This document shows positions 23,072 to 31,932 of a stretch of 64,000 nt of DNA, piece by piece; position 1 is the stretch's first letter; each line of letters opens with the position of its first letter. The notes beneath the pieces were generated by a model. That model was not told the origin of the DNA, did no database searches, and worked only from the letters and a program-made list of their open reading frames with translations. The DNA is from Kitasatospora sp. NBC_01266. GTDB taxonomy: Bacteria; Actinomycetota; Actinomycetes; Streptomycetales; Streptomycetaceae. Where the stretch lies: the NCBI RefSeq assembly GCF_036242395.1, contig NZ_CP108458.1:1984001-2048000 (forward strand). Reading direction: 5' to 3'. Position numbers and translations under genes: made by a program.

Positions 23072-24223
23072 TCAGTGGTGGAACAGCCGCAGGCCGGTGC
23101 GGGCCAGCGTGATGCCGTGCTCGCGGCAGGCCTGCTCGACCCCGGCCGAGCGGATCGAGCCGCCCGGTTCGGCGATCCGGGTGACACCGTGCCGGGCGGC
23201 GAAGTCGACGTTGTCGCGGAACGGCAGCGCGCCGTCGGAGACGAAGCTGACGCCGGTCAGTTCGGCCAGCCAGGCAGCACGCTGACGATCCGTCAACTCC
23301 GCTGCGGGCGTGGCCAGGAGTGCGGCGGCGTCGGCTGCGGGAAGGTCGCCCTCCAGGTAGCGCAGCTGCCCGTTGATCCGGTCCTGGCGGCGTACCTCGG
23401 GGCGGAACTCCAGTGCCCGCACGGCCGGGTGGCGGCGCAGCCACCACAGGTCGGTCTTCGCGCCGGCCAGCCGGGTGCAGTCGACCCGGGACTGCTGGCC
23501 GGCGCCGATGCCGACCGTGACGCCGTCGCGCACGTAGCAGACCGAGTTGGACTGGGTGTAGCGCAACACCGCGAGCCCGAGCAGCAGATCGGTCACGGCG
23601 GCCGGCGGCAGCTCCTCGCCCACCGACAACTGGAGCAGTTCGGGCGAGAGTTCGACCTGATCGCGGTCCTGCTCCAGCCGCAGGCCGTACAGTTCGCGGA
23701 CCTCGCGGCCGGGCGGGCGGTAGCCGGGGTCGGCGGCCAGCACCAGGAACCGGCCGCGCTTCTTGCGGCTGAGCCGCTCGACGGCGCCGGGGTGGTAGTC
23801 GGGGGCGATGATGCCGTCGCAGACCACGGTGGCCAGCAGGTCGGCGAGTTCGACGTCCACCGGGTGCGAGACGGCGGCGAAGTCGCCGTAGGAGGACTTC
23901 GGGTCGGCGTCCCGGGCCCGCAGGTAGGAACTGGCGACCGGACCGAGGCCGGTGGGGGCGACCCCGTACAGCTCGGCCGCCGCCTGGTCCAGCGGGCCCG
24001 CCAGCGCGACGCCGGCCGGGGAGACGTGCTTGAAGGAGGCCGCCACCACCTGTCCGCCCAGCGCCCGGCCGGCCTCGCTCACCAACTGCCAGGCGTTCAG
24101 CGCGTCCAGCAGGTTGATGTAGGAGGGGGTGCCGTTGAGCAGCCGGATCGGCTCGTCACCCGGGCGGACCGGTAGCACGGGAGCGGCCGACTGATGCGGG
24201 TTCATGCCGTAACGCAGCTCCAC
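23072..24223 (-). CDS. Stand-alone AICAR transformylase (PurH C-terminal domain only)
   Basis: Formylates AICAR with 10-formyl-THF in purine synthesis. The 383-aa protein corresponds to the transformylase half of PurH without the IMP cyclohydrolase half. It begins LRYGMNPHQSA, has FKHVSPAG (the Lys-His catalytic pair), LRYTQSNSVCYV, GIGAGQQSRVDC and SDGALPFRDNVD, and ends near ...GGSIRSAGVEQACREHGI. The start is GTG 24223 with GAGGAG 6 nt upstream. Expression is almost certainly under the ZTP riboswitch at 24268-24350, which senses the AICAR derivative that accumulates when formylation fails. A full-length purH is expected elsewhere in the genome. Confidence 0.93.
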   Translation of the reverse strand: MELRYGMNPHQSAAPVLPVRPGDEPIRLLNGTPSYINLLDALNAWQLVSEAGRALGGQVVAASFKHVSPAGVALAGPLDQAAAELYGVAPTGLGPVASSYLRARDADPKSSYGDFAAVSHPVDVELADLLATVVCDGIIAPDYHPGAVERLSRKKRGRFLVLAADPGYRPPGREVRELYGLRLEQDRDQVELSPELLQLSVGEELPPAAVTDLLLGLAVLRYTQSNSVCYVRDGVTVGIGAGQQSRVDCTRLAGAKTDLWWLRRHPAVRALEFRPEVRRQDRINGQLRYLEGDLPAADAAALLATPAAELTDRQRAAWLAELTGVSFVSDGALPFRDNVDFAARHGVTRIAEPGGSIRSAGVEQACREHGITLARTGLRLFHH

Positions 24224-24267
24224 GATGACTCCTCGTCAGCGATTCGATGGGAAGACGTTCGCTGATG

Positions 24268-24350
24268 GAGGCGCCCAGGCGGTCGACGCTCGCATCGGAT
24301 CATCGGCCGCTCCCCGGTGGTGTCCCACCTTCGCCAGTCGCAGCCGGGTC
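24268..24350 (-). promoter_or_regulatory. ZTP/ZMP (pfl) riboswitch
   Basis: Read on the minus strand, the leader shows the conserved pfl landmarks in order: TGCGACTGGCG (24345-24335), the short stem GGTGGGA..CCACC, then CCACCGGGGAGCG, a variable linker, and the closing CCGCCTGGGCGCC (24282-24270), which forms the pseudoknot. This is the known ZTP aptamer consensus. It precedes the AICAR transformylase gene, the expected regulon. Downstream, a TCAGCG/CGCTGA stem just before the ribosome site could be the expression platform. Confidence 0.92.
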
Positions 24351-24352
24351 GG

Positions 24353-24358
24353 AGTATA
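24353..24358 (-). promoter_or_regulatory. -10 box for the riboswitch transcript
   Basis: TATACT on the minus strand lies 3 bp before the aptamer, so transcription would begin right at the riboswitch 5' end. The -35 region is not a good match to consensus. Confidence 0.55.
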
Positions 24359-24433
24359 GGCGGAAAACCGATGCGCGATGATCGGTGCGGGGGGCCGTCC
24401 GGTGCGGCCGCACTGGACGCAGGGAGCTTGGTC

Positions 24434-25138
24434 ATGGAGAAGTGCGCGCCGCTACTGGTGCTCTGGGACATCGACCACACGCTGATCGACGCCGGCACGG
24501 TCGGCCGCCGGGCCTACGCCGCCGCGTTCCAGCGGGCCACCGGGCAGCCGCTGACCCGCGCCTGGCAGTTCGACGGCCGCACCGAGGTGGCCGCCGCCAC
24601 CGAGGTGCTGCGCGCGCACGACCTCGACCCCGGGGACGGGCTGCTGGCCGGCTTCCTCGAACTGCTGGTGGCCGAACTGCACGACCGGGCCGCCGACCTG
24701 GCCGACGAGGGCCGGGTGCTGCCCGGCGCGGTGGCCGCGCTCACGGCGCTCGGCGCGCTGCCCGGGGTGCGGCAGTCGGTGCTGACCGGCAACCTGCGCA
24801 CCCTGGCCGTCCTGAAGCTGACCGCCTTCGGCCTCACCGACCACCTCGACCTGCGGCTCGGCGCCTACGGCGAGGACGCCTACGAGCGCGCCGACCTGCC
24901 CGGCCACGCCTTCGACCGCGCCGAGCGGGTGCTGGGCCGGCGCTTCCTCGGCAGCGAGACGGTGATCATCGGCGACACGCTGCGCGACGTGGCCACCGCC
25001 CGCGCGGCCGGGGCGCGCTGCGTGGCGGTGGCCACCGGGCTGGTGCCGGCGGCCGAGCTGGCGGCGGCCGGCGCGGACGTGGTGCTGCCCGACCTGGCGG
25101 ACACGGCGGCGGTGCTGCGCGCGGTGACGGTCGGCTGA
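24434..25138 (+). CDS. HAD-superfamily phosphatase (PGP/Gph-like)
   Basis: A 234-aa HAD hydrolase. Motif I is LWDIDHTLID (Asp nucleophile and acid/base), motif II is SVLTGN, and motif IV is TVIIGDTLRDVATA. The cap is helical. The ATG at 24434 has AGGGAG 8 nt upstream. It is divergent from the riboswitch-controlled gene; its 5' end lies about 85 bp from that promoter. Confidence 0.88.
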   Translation: MEKCAPLLVLWDIDHTLIDAGTVGRRAYAAAFQRATGQPLTRAWQFDGRTEVAAATEVLRAHDLDPGDGLLAGFLELLVAELHDRAADLADEGRVLPGAVAALTALGALPGVRQSVLTGNLRTLAVLKLTAFGLTDHLDLRLGAYGEDAYERADLPGHAFDRAERVLGRRFLGSETVIIGDTLRDVATARAAGARCVAVATGLVPAAELAAAGADVVLPDLADTAAVLRAVTVG

Positions 25139-25191
25139 CCGGCCCCGGAAACCCGGTTGCCCGCCACCGCCGGCCCTGCTGAGCTGAGCGG

Positions 25192-25968
25192 ATGGATGCG
25201 ACGAAGGTACTGGCCGCCTATGACCGCGAGGCGCGCCAGGAACGCGGGCCGGACGGGCCCGACGCGGTGGTCGAGCGGATCGGATCGGTGGTCCGGCAGG
25301 ACGGCGGGCCGCACGGCTGGTCCGGCGTGCTCTGGTCCGACCTGGACGAGCGGACCGCGGACGCGGCGATCGCCGAGCAGGTGCGCCATTTCGGCGCGCG
25401 CGGCCAGGAGTTCGAGTGGAAGCACTACAGCCACGACCGGCCCGCCGACCTCGCCGACCGGCTGCGCGCGGCGGGCCTGGTGGCCGAGCCGCCGGAGACG
25501 CTGATGGTGGCCGAGGCCGCCGCGCTCACCGGCGAGGTAGAGCTGCCCGCCGGCGTCAGGCTGCGCACCGAGACCGACCGGACGGCGATCGAGCTGCTCG
25601 GCCGGGTGCACGAGCAGGCCTTCGAGAACGACGGCTCGCGGCTCACCCGTGAGCTGCTGAACGTGCTCGACCAGGCACCCGGGACGCTCGCCGTGGTGGT
25701 CGCGATGGCCGGCGACGAACCGGTCTGCGGCGCGCGCCTGGAGCTGCTGCCCGACACCTCGTTCGCCGGCCTGTGGGGCGGCGGCACCGCGCCCGAGTGG
25801 CGAGGAAAGGGCCTGTACCGGGCGCTGATCGCGCACCGGGCACGGCTGGCCGTCGAGCGCGGCTACCGCTACCTGCAGGTGGACGCCTCCGACCAGAGCC
25901 GCCCGATCCTGGCCCGGCTGGGCTTCACCGCGCTGAGCGTCACGACACCGTTCAACTACCAACCGTAG
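25192..25968 (+). CDS. GNAT-family N-acetyltransferase
   Basis: A 258-aa protein whose C-terminal half is a GNAT fold. The acetyl-CoA loop is TAPEWRGKGLYRALIAHR, and the last strand is YRYLQVDASDQSRPILARLGFTAL. The N-terminal half has a second, weaker domain, as in two-domain Streptomyces GNATs. The substrate is unknown. It is 53 bp after the HAD gene. Confidence 0.85.
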   Translation: MDATKVLAAYDREARQERGPDGPDAVVERIGSVVRQDGGPHGWSGVLWSDLDERTADAAIAEQVRHFGARGQEFEWKHYSHDRPADLADRLRAAGLVAEPPETLMVAEAAALTGEVELPAGVRLRTETDRTAIELLGRVHEQAFENDGSRLTRELLNVLDQAPGTLAVVVAMAGDEPVCGARLELLPDTSFAGLWGGGTAPEWRGKGLYRALIAHRARLAVERGYRYLQVDASDQSRPILARLGFTALSVTTPFNYQP

Positions 25969-26013
25969 CCGAACGGGCACAAGGCGTCGCCGTTCGCGCT
26001 AGCATGCGTCGCC

Positions 26014-26847
26014 ATGATCACTCTGCGCCACCGGACGCTCACCGCCATCGCCGCCCTGCCCCTGCTGCTCGCCGCCGCACCCGCACCCGCCGCCGCGGCG
26101 GCGAGCGGGGCGGCGGTCCGACCCGGCTACGTGGCGCTCGGCGACTCCTACGCCGCCGGGGTGGCGGCCGGCTCCTACGACCCGGCGAGCGGCGACTGCC
26201 ACCGCAGCGGCCGCGCCTACCCGGCACTGTGGGCCGCCGGACACCCGGGCGGCGGCTTCCTCGACCTGGCGTGCAGCGGGGCGGACACCGCGCAGGTGCT
26301 CGCCCAGCAGGTGCCGCAGCTGCCGGCCGGCACCGGCGCGGTGACGCTGACGGTGGGCGGCAACGACCTGGACTTCACCGACGCGGTGGTGGGCTGCCTG
26401 CAGCCGCTGACCACCGAGGGCAAGTGCGGCCAGGCGCTGGACCACTCCGCCGAACTGCTGCGCGACCAGCTGCCGGGCCGACTCGACCAGCTGCTCGGCG
26501 CGATCGGCAAGGCCGCCCCGGGCGCGCGGCTGGTGGTCACCGGCTACCCGCACCTGCTGCAGGAGCGGGCGGCCGGGACCTGCTGGGCCGGGACCGAGGC
26601 ACGCCGGACCCGCTTCGACCAGCTGACCGACCAGCTGGACGAGCTGATCCAGCGTCAGGCCGCCGCGCACGGCGCCCGGTTCGCCGACCCGCGCACCGCC
26701 TTCAGCGGGCACGGGGTCTGTGCCGAGCACGGCGACGAGTGGATCACCGGCCTGGTGCTGCTGAACCTCTGGGAGTCCTTCCACCCGACCGCCGACGGGC
26801 AGGCCCGCGGCTACCTGCCGGCGGTCACCCGGGAGCTGGCCGGATAA
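26014..26847 (+). CDS. Secreted SGNH-hydrolase (GDSL lipase/esterase)
   Basis: A 277-aa protein with a Sec signal peptide (TLTAIAALPLLLAAAPAPAAAAA). It has block I ALGDSYAAG (catalytic Ser), the block III region VGGNDLDF and block V ESFHPTADG (catalytic His with Asp). Six cysteines in the mature part suggest three disulfides, as in secreted Streptomyces lipases of this family. It probably hydrolyses esters outside the cell. Confidence 0.9.
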   Translation: MITLRHRTLTAIAALPLLLAAAPAPAAAAASGAAVRPGYVALGDSYAAGVAAGSYDPASGDCHRSGRAYPALWAAGHPGGGFLDLACSGADTAQVLAQQVPQLPAGTGAVTLTVGGNDLDFTDAVVGCLQPLTTEGKCGQALDHSAELLRDQLPGRLDQLLGAIGKAAPGARLVVTGYPHLLQERAAGTCWAGTEARRTRFDQLTDQLDELIQRQAAAHGARFADPRTAFSGHGVCAEHGDEWITGLVLLNLWESFHPTADGQARGYLPAVTRELAG

Positions 26848-26996
26848 CCGGTGGCCGCCGGGCCCTTCCCCGGTCGAGACTGTCCCGGTCACGACTGTCC
26901 ACGGGTGCGTCCCGACGGTCCCGAACGGCCCCCCGCAGGCGGGCGGCCCATCGGCGTCGGCGCGCATCAAAGCCCGTAGGCTGGGCAGGTAGGGTC

Positions 26997-27017
26997 CGTG
27001 GAACGGAGCGTTCCACG
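26997..27017. promoter_or_regulatory. 9-bp palindrome upstream of parJ
   Basis: CGTGGAACG-GAG-CGTTCCACG, a perfect inverted repeat with 3-bp spacer, lies 86 bp before the parJ start and just after a TAGGGT-like -10 element. Its size fits a dimeric repressor site; the regulator is unknown. Confidence 0.4.
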
Positions 27018-27102
27018 TGGTCAGGAGAGCAGTCGGCAGTCGGCCGGCCGCGACCGTCCTCGGGCGGGGAGCGCGGCCGGATCGGCCGGAGGGAGACGCT
27101 GG

Positions 27103-28203
27103 GTGATCGAGCTGGAAGATGTTCCCGAGTTGATCGACCCGGTCATGGTCTGTGCCTTCGAAGGCTGGAACGACGCGGGCGACGCCGCCTCCACGGCGGT
27201 CGGGCACCTCGACGAGACCTGGGGCGGCAAGGTCATCGCCGCCCTGGACGCGGAGGACTACTACGACTTCCAGGTCAACCGGCCCACGGTCTGGCTGGAC
27301 GGCGGGGTGCGCCGGATCACCTGGCCGACCACCCGGCTCTCGGTGGTCCGGGTGACCGAGCCGACCACCCGGGACCTGGTCCTGGTGCGCGGCATCGAGC
27401 CCAGCATGCGCTGGCGCTCGTTCTGCAACGAGCTGCTGGGCTTCGCCCACGAACTCGGCGTGGAGCTGGTGGTGATCCTCGGCGCGCTGCTCGGCGACAC
27501 CCCGCACAGCCGCCCGGTGCCGGTCAGCGGCGTCACCTCGGACGCCGCGCTGGCCCGCCGGCTGGACCTGGAGGAGAGCCGCTACGAGGGCCCGACCGGC
27601 ATCGTCGGCGTGCTGCAGGAGGCCTGCGCGCACGCCGGGGTGCCCGCCGTGACCCTCTGGGCCGCCGTGCCGCACTACGTGGCGCAGCCGCCGAACCCGA
27701 AGGCCACGCTGGCCCTGCTGAACAAGCTGGAGGACCTGCTCGACCTGCGGATCCCGCCGGGCGAGCTGCCCGAGGACGCCCGCGCCTGGCAGCTGGGCGT
27801 GGACCAACTGGCCGCCGAGGACAGCGAGGTGGCCGAGTACGTCCAGCAGCTGGAGGAGGCCCAGGACACCGCCGAGCTGCCGGAGGCCAGCGGCGAGGCG
27901 ATCGCCCGCGAGTTCGAGCGCTACCTGCGCCGCCGGGACAACCAGGGGCCGACCGGTGAGAAGCCGGTGACCGGGCGGCCGATCGTGGAGCGCTCGGCGG
28001 ACGGCGCGGCCGGCGGAGCGGGCCCGGCCGGCGCCGAAGAGGCGGACGGTGAGGACGACCTCGACGCGACCGGCTCCGAGGAGACGGACGAGGCCCGGGA
28101 CGAGGACGACGGCAGCGCCGACGACCGCGGGGCCGACGACCGAGAGGCCGATGGGCGCGGGGCCGACGGCAAGGGCGCCGACGGCAAGGGCACGGCCCGC
28201 TGA
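27103..28203 (+). CDS. parJ: PAC2-family protein, ParJ type
   Basis: A 366-aa member of the proteasome-assembly-chaperone-2 fold. The start is GTG 27103 with GGAGGGAG upstream, giving IELEDVPELIDPVMVCAFEGWNDAGDAAS. The PAC2 core runs to about residue 270 and is followed by a coiled-coil-like acidic segment and a low-complexity Asp/Gly/Ala tail of about 70 residues. In Streptomyces coelicolor the orthologue (SCO1662, ParJ, next to mshC) binds ParA and affects chromosome segregation in sporulation. The neighbourhood here is the same apart from the inserted slipin gene. Despite its PAC2 name there is no evidence it acts on the proteasome genes nearby. Confidence 0.88.
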   Translation: MIELEDVPELIDPVMVCAFEGWNDAGDAASTAVGHLDETWGGKVIAALDAEDYYDFQVNRPTVWLDGGVRRITWPTTRLSVVRVTEPTTRDLVLVRGIEPSMRWRSFCNELLGFAHELGVELVVILGALLGDTPHSRPVPVSGVTSDAALARRLDLEESRYEGPTGIVGVLQEACAHAGVPAVTLWAAVPHYVAQPPNPKATLALLNKLEDLLDLRIPPGELPEDARAWQLGVDQLAAEDSEVAEYVQQLEEAQDTAELPEASGEAIAREFERYLRRRDNQGPTGEKPVTGRPIVERSADGAAGGAGPAGAEEADGEDDLDATGSEETDEARDEDDGSADDRGADDREADGRGADGKGADGKGTAR

Positions 28204-28290
28204 CCGGCCGTCGGTTGGCCCCGGTCGGTTGGTCGCGTCGGTCGATCGCGGTCAACTGACGAACCGGTCAGCCAGTTGACGACCTGATCA

Positions 28291-28327
28291 GCCGATGACC
28301 GGCGTCGGGCAGCCGCCGGTCATCGGC
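28291..28327 (+). terminator. Terminator after parJ
   Basis: A 13-bp perfect inverted repeat GCCGATGACCGGC / GCCGGTCATCGGC with an 11-nt loop, 88 bp after the parJ stop. The rest of the 293-bp gap contains only GGTCRGTTG-like AT-poor repeats and the slipin promoter region. Confidence 0.7.
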
Positions 28328-28496
28328 CGCAACCAGTGCACCCGCCAGGACTGACACCTGTCAAGGGTCTAGACCATTCTCCGCGCTGCTCTCCGCCAAA
28401 CCCACCCATCCGCAACCCGCTCCCGACCCCGCCCACCCGCCCCCGGGCGCGGAGTACCGTGGAGGTTCGGAGCCGTGCGGGCCGAGGTGATCAGCC

Positions 28497-29456
28497 ATGA
28501 TCGTGGATGTGGTGTTGGGTGCGCTGGGCGGACTTGTCGCGATAGGCGCGGTCTGGGCCGGACTGAGCGTCCGGGTGGTGCAGCAGTTCCAGCGCGGTGT
28601 GGTGTTCCGGTTCGGCCGGGTCCGTGACGAGGTCCGCTCCCCCGGGCTGGTGCGGCTGCTCCCGGTGGCCGACCGGATCCGCCGGGTGAACGTGCAGATC
28701 GTGACCATGCCGGTCCCCGCCCAGGAGGGCATCACCCGCGACAACGTCACGGTGCGGGTGGACGCGGTGGTCTACTTCCGGGTGGTCGATCCGGTGCGCG
28801 CCACCGTCAACGTGCAGGACTACCAGTTCGCGATCTCCCAGGTGGCCCAGACCTCGCTGCGCTCGATCATCGGCAAGAGCGAACTCGACGACCTGCTGGC
28901 CAACCGCGAGCCGATCAACCAGGGCCTGGAGCTGATGCTGGACAGCCCGGCGCTCGGCTGGGGCATCGAGATCGACCGGGTCGAGATCAAGGACGTCGCG
29001 CTGCCCGAGTCGATGAAGCGCTCGATGGCCCGGCAGGCCGAGGCGGACCGCGAGCGGCGGGCCCGGATCATCACCGCCGACGGCGAGTTCCAGGCTTCCA
29101 AGAAGCTCTCCGAGGCCGCCGCGATCATGAGCAAGACCCCGGCCGCGCTCCAACTGCGGCTGCTCCAGACGGTGGTGGAGGTGGCCGCCGAGAAGAACTC
29201 GACCCTGGTGCTGCCGTTCCCGGTCGAGCTGCTGCGGTTCCTGGACAGCGCGACCAAGAGCCATGACGCCCGGCGCGAGCGGCAATCGCAGCAGCTGTCG
29301 GACTTGTTGGAGCCGCAGGAGCAGCCGGAGCCGACCGCCGTTCCCGAGACCCAGCTCCCCGAGACCCAGATCCCAGGTCAGGAGGCGCTGGCGCTGGAGG
29401 TCCCGACGGTGTCGGTCAACGGCAGCGCCCCGGCCGACCCCGGCGCCGTGCGGTAG
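28497..29456 (+). CDS. Slipin/stomatin-like SPFH-domain membrane protein
   Basis: A 319-aa protein with an N-terminal membrane segment (VVLGALGGLVAIGAVWAGL), the SPFH/PHB domain starting VRVVQQFQRGVVFRFGRV, then VTVRVDAVVYFRVVDP and IDRVEIKDVALPESM. An alpha-helical oligomerisation part (MARQAEADRERRARIITADGEF) and a Pro/Glu/Gln-rich tail follow. It is likely a membrane scaffold. No NfeD-type protease is adjacent. Confidence 0.9.
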   Translation: MIVDVVLGALGGLVAIGAVWAGLSVRVVQQFQRGVVFRFGRVRDEVRSPGLVRLLPVADRIRRVNVQIVTMPVPAQEGITRDNVTVRVDAVVYFRVVDPVRATVNVQDYQFAISQVAQTSLRSIIGKSELDDLLANREPINQGLELMLDSPALGWGIEIDRVEIKDVALPESMKRSMARQAEADRERRARIITADGEFQASKKLSEAAAIMSKTPAALQLRLLQTVVEVAAEKNSTLVLPFPVELLRFLDSATKSHDARRERQSQQLSDLLEPQEQPEPTAVPETQLPETQIPGQEALALEVPTVSVNGSAPADPGAVR

Positions 29457-29485
29457 CGGGAACCCGCGCGCCGGACCCGAACGGC

Positions 29486-29521
29486 GAGGGCCGCCGACCT
29501 GGTGTCAGGTCGGCGGCCCTC
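29486..29521. terminator. Bidirectional terminator
   Basis: A 15-bp perfect inverted repeat with a 6-nt loop (arms 29486-29500 and 29507-29521) between the convergent slipin and mshC genes. Confidence 0.85.
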
Positions 29522-29550
29522 GGCGGCAGTGACGGGCGGGGTGGCGGTGC

Positions 29551-30780
29551 CTACAGCGCGAGGCCCAGCAGCGCGTCCACCGTGCGCGAGACCAGACCGG
29601 GCGCACCGGTGTCCTCGCCGCCCGTGGCGGCCTGCTGCGCGGCCCAGCGGTCCACGGCGGCCAGCGCGGCCGGCGCGTCCAGGTCGGCGGCCAGCGCCGC
29701 GCGCACCTCGGCGAGCAGCTGCTCGGCCGGCGGACCGTCCGGACGGGAGACGGCGGCGCGCCAGCGGGCCAGCCGCTCGACGGCCTCGTCCAGGGTGTCC
29801 TTGGTCCACTCCCAGTCGCTGCGGTAGTGGTGCGAGAGCAGCGCCAGGCGGATCGCCGCCGGGTCGACGCCGTCGCGGCGCAGCGCGGAGACGAAGACCA
29901 GGTTGCCGCGCGACTTGGACATCTTGTGGCCGTCCAGCCCGACCATGCCCGCGTGCACGTACGCCTGCGCGAACGGGTGCAGGCCGGTGGCGACCTGGGC
30001 GTGCGCGGCGCCCATCTCGTGGTGCGGGAAGGCGAGGTCGCTGCCGCCGCCCTGGATGTCGAAGGACATCTCCAGGTGCTCCAGCGCGATCGCCACGCAC
30101 TCGATGTGCCAGCCGGGCCGGCCGTGGCCCAGCTCGGTGTCCCAGGCCGGCTCGCCGGGACGGGCGGCCAGCCAGAGCAGCGCGTCCAGCGGGTGCCGCT
30201 TGCCGGGCCGCTCGGGGTCGCCGCCGCGCTCGGCGAAGATCGGCAGCATCTCCTCGCGGCCGAGTCGGGAGACCTCGCCGAACCGCGGGTCGGAGTCGAC
30301 GGAGAAGTAGATGTCCCCGTCCAGCTCGTACGCGGCGCCGTTCGCCAGCAGCTTCTTGACCAGCGGGACGATCCACGGGATCGACTCGACGGCGCCGATG
30401 TAGTGGGCCGGCGGCAGGATCCGCAGCGCCGTCATGTCCTCGCGGAACAGCGCGGTCTCACGCTCGGCGAGCGCGGTCCAGTCCTGTCCGGTGGCGACCG
30501 CGCGTTCCAGCAGCGGGTCGTCCACGTCGGTCACGTTCTGGACGTACCGGACGTCGTGGCCGGCGTCCTTCCAGACCCGCTGGATCAGGTCGAAGGCGTT
30601 GTAGGTGGCGGCGTGGCCCAGGTGGGTGGCGTCGTACGGGGTGATGCCGCAGACGTACAGGCGGGCGGTCGGGCCGGTGGGCACGACCTCCCGAATCGCA
30701 CCTGCGGCGGTGTCGTGGATGCGCAGGGGGAGTCCCTGACCAGGCAGGGCGGGAACCTCGGAGGCGGGCCAGGCATGCAT
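29551..30780 (-). CDS. mshC: Cysteine:glucosaminyl-inositol ligase MshC
   Basis: ATP-dependent ligase attaching L-Cys to GlcN-Ins in mycothiol synthesis, derived from cysteinyl-tRNA synthetase. The 409-aa product has [24 protein letters not shown] with the zinc Cys44 and the HLGH adenylate signature, WHIECVAIA, the His-rich [11 protein letters not shown] and the KMSKS loop ([10 protein letters not shown]). The C-terminal tRNA-binding domain of CysRS is absent, as expected. It is the last gene of the conserved minus-strand neighbourhood that includes the three small genes upstream. Confidence 0.96.
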   Translation of the reverse strand: MHAWPASEVPALPGQGLPLRIHDTAAGAIREVVPTGPTARLYVCGITPYDATHLGHAATYNAFDLIQRVWKDAGHDVRYVQNVTDVDDPLLERAVATGQDWTALAERETALFREDMTALRILPPAHYIGAVESIPWIVPLVKKLLANGAAYELDGDIYFSVDSDPRFGEVSRLGREEMLPIFAERGGDPERPGKRHPLDALLWLAARPGEPAWDTELGHGRPGWHIECVAIALEHLEMSFDIQGGGSDLAFPHHEMGAAHAQVATGLHPFAQAYVHAGMVGLDGHKMSKSRGNLVFVSALRRDGVDPAAIRLALLSHHYRSDWEWTKDTLDEAVERLARWRAAVSRPDGPPAEQLLAEVRAALAADLDAPAALAAVDRWAAQQAATGGEDTGAPGLVSRTVDALLGLAL

Positions 30781-30954
30781 GAAAATGACTCTAACCTTGC
30801 GATCATTTGAAAGGCTAACCAGTATGCGGAATCGGCTGAAATGAGCGCGCGCTCACACCGGGCCTGACGTCGGCCCTTGACAGCCGGGCCGTTGACAGCT
30901 GACCCCTTGCCCCTTGGCAGGAACCCCCGATCGCCGGACGGCCCCCGCGCGCCG

Positions 30955-31932
30955 TCACACCGGCGGCCAGGGGATCGCGGGCCACTCCTGGGACGGCACC
31001 GGGTGGCACCCGCCGCGCAGCAGCCCGGCGACCCGCTCCCGAGTGGCCGTCAGCTCGGCCTCCGTCAGATGCGGTCGCAGCCGCTCGCCCAGCGGACCCG
31101 CCAGTTCCTCGCGCAGCCGGCCCAGCATCTCGACCGCCTCCTCGGTCAGCGGCTGCTCGGCCCAGCCCCAGAGCAGGGTGCGCAGCTTTCCGGGCACCGC
31201 GAAGGTGACCCCGTGGTCGATCCCGTAGATCCGTCCGTCGGCGGCCGACAGCAGGTGGCCGCCCTTGCGGTCGGCGTTGTTGAGCACCGCGTCGAGCACC
31301 GCGATCCGGCGCAGCCGCTGGTCGTCCAGGTGCACCAGCAACGCGGTGCGGCCCTCCCCCACCTCGGCCTCGACGATCGGCAGCCAGCCGGCCTCGGGCC
31401 CGCGCGGGTCCTGCAGGGCCAGCAGCGGGGCGGCCTTCGGGTCCGGCTCGACCCAGATCTGCACCATGCCGGCGCCGAACGGCCCCTCGCGCAGCACGGT
31501 GGGCGGGATCAGCGCCCAGCCGGTGGCGGCGGCCAGCTCGTAGGCGGCCACCTCACGCCCGGCCAGCGTGCCGTCGGGGAAGTCCCAGAGCGGGCGCTCG
31601 CCGCGCACCGGCTTGTAGACGCACAGCGCCGAGACGCCGTCCAGGGCCACCGAGCAGTAGAGCGCGGCGTTGGAGGCGTCGGCGAGCCGCCCGTGCACGG
31701 TGAGTACGCCGGAGCGCAGCAGCTCCAGCGCGGCGGGGACGTCGGCGGCCAGCGCCGCGCCGGTGGCGGGGTCGGCCTCCGGTATGTCCTGCTCGTCCTG
31801 CTCCTGCTCGTCCTGCTCGTCCGGGGCCTGCCGGTGCTGTTCCGGCTCGGGCGGCTCGGGCGACTCGGGCGCGGGCCGGGTCTGCGGGTCCTGGTCGGCG
31901 TTCAGCGCTTGTAGCCGTTCTGACGCGGGCAC
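30955..31932 (-). CDS. SCO1664-family protein with PI3/4-kinase-like fold
   Basis: A 325-aa member of the actinobacterial family named after SCO1664. After an acidic Gln/Glu-rich N-terminus (about 60 residues), the core has CVYKPVRGERPLWDFPDGTLAGREVAAYELA (an ATP-lysine-like region), VHLDDQRLRRIAVLDAVLNNADRKGGHLL and IYGIDHGVTF, which resemble the catalytic HxDxxxxN and DHG loops of phosphatidylinositol-type or HipA-like kinases. The reaction is unknown. The GTG at 31932 has GGAGGG 8 nt upstream and overlaps the DUF3090 gene by 31 bp, so the two are coupled. Confidence 0.82.
   Translation of the reverse strand: MPASERLQALNADQDPQTRPAPESPEPPEPEQHRQAPDEQDEQEQDEQDIPEADPATGAALAADVPAALELLRSGVLTVHGRLADASNAALYCSVALDGVSALCVYKPVRGERPLWDFPDGTLAGREVAAYELAAATGWALIPPTVLREGPFGAGMVQIWVEPDPKAAPLLALQDPRGPEAGWLPIVEAEVGEGRTALLVHLDDQRLRRIAVLDAVLNNADRKGGHLLSAADGRIYGIDHGVTFAVPGKLRTLLWGWAEQPLTEEAVEMLGRLREELAGPLGERLRPHLTEAELTATRERVAGLLRGGCHPVPSQEWPAIPWPPV

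Noticed and set aside
27103..28203. parJ as a proteasome assembly factor
   Set aside because: PAC2 is a fold name; the ParJ orthologue is known for ParA interaction, and the gene is 20 kb from prcA/prcB.
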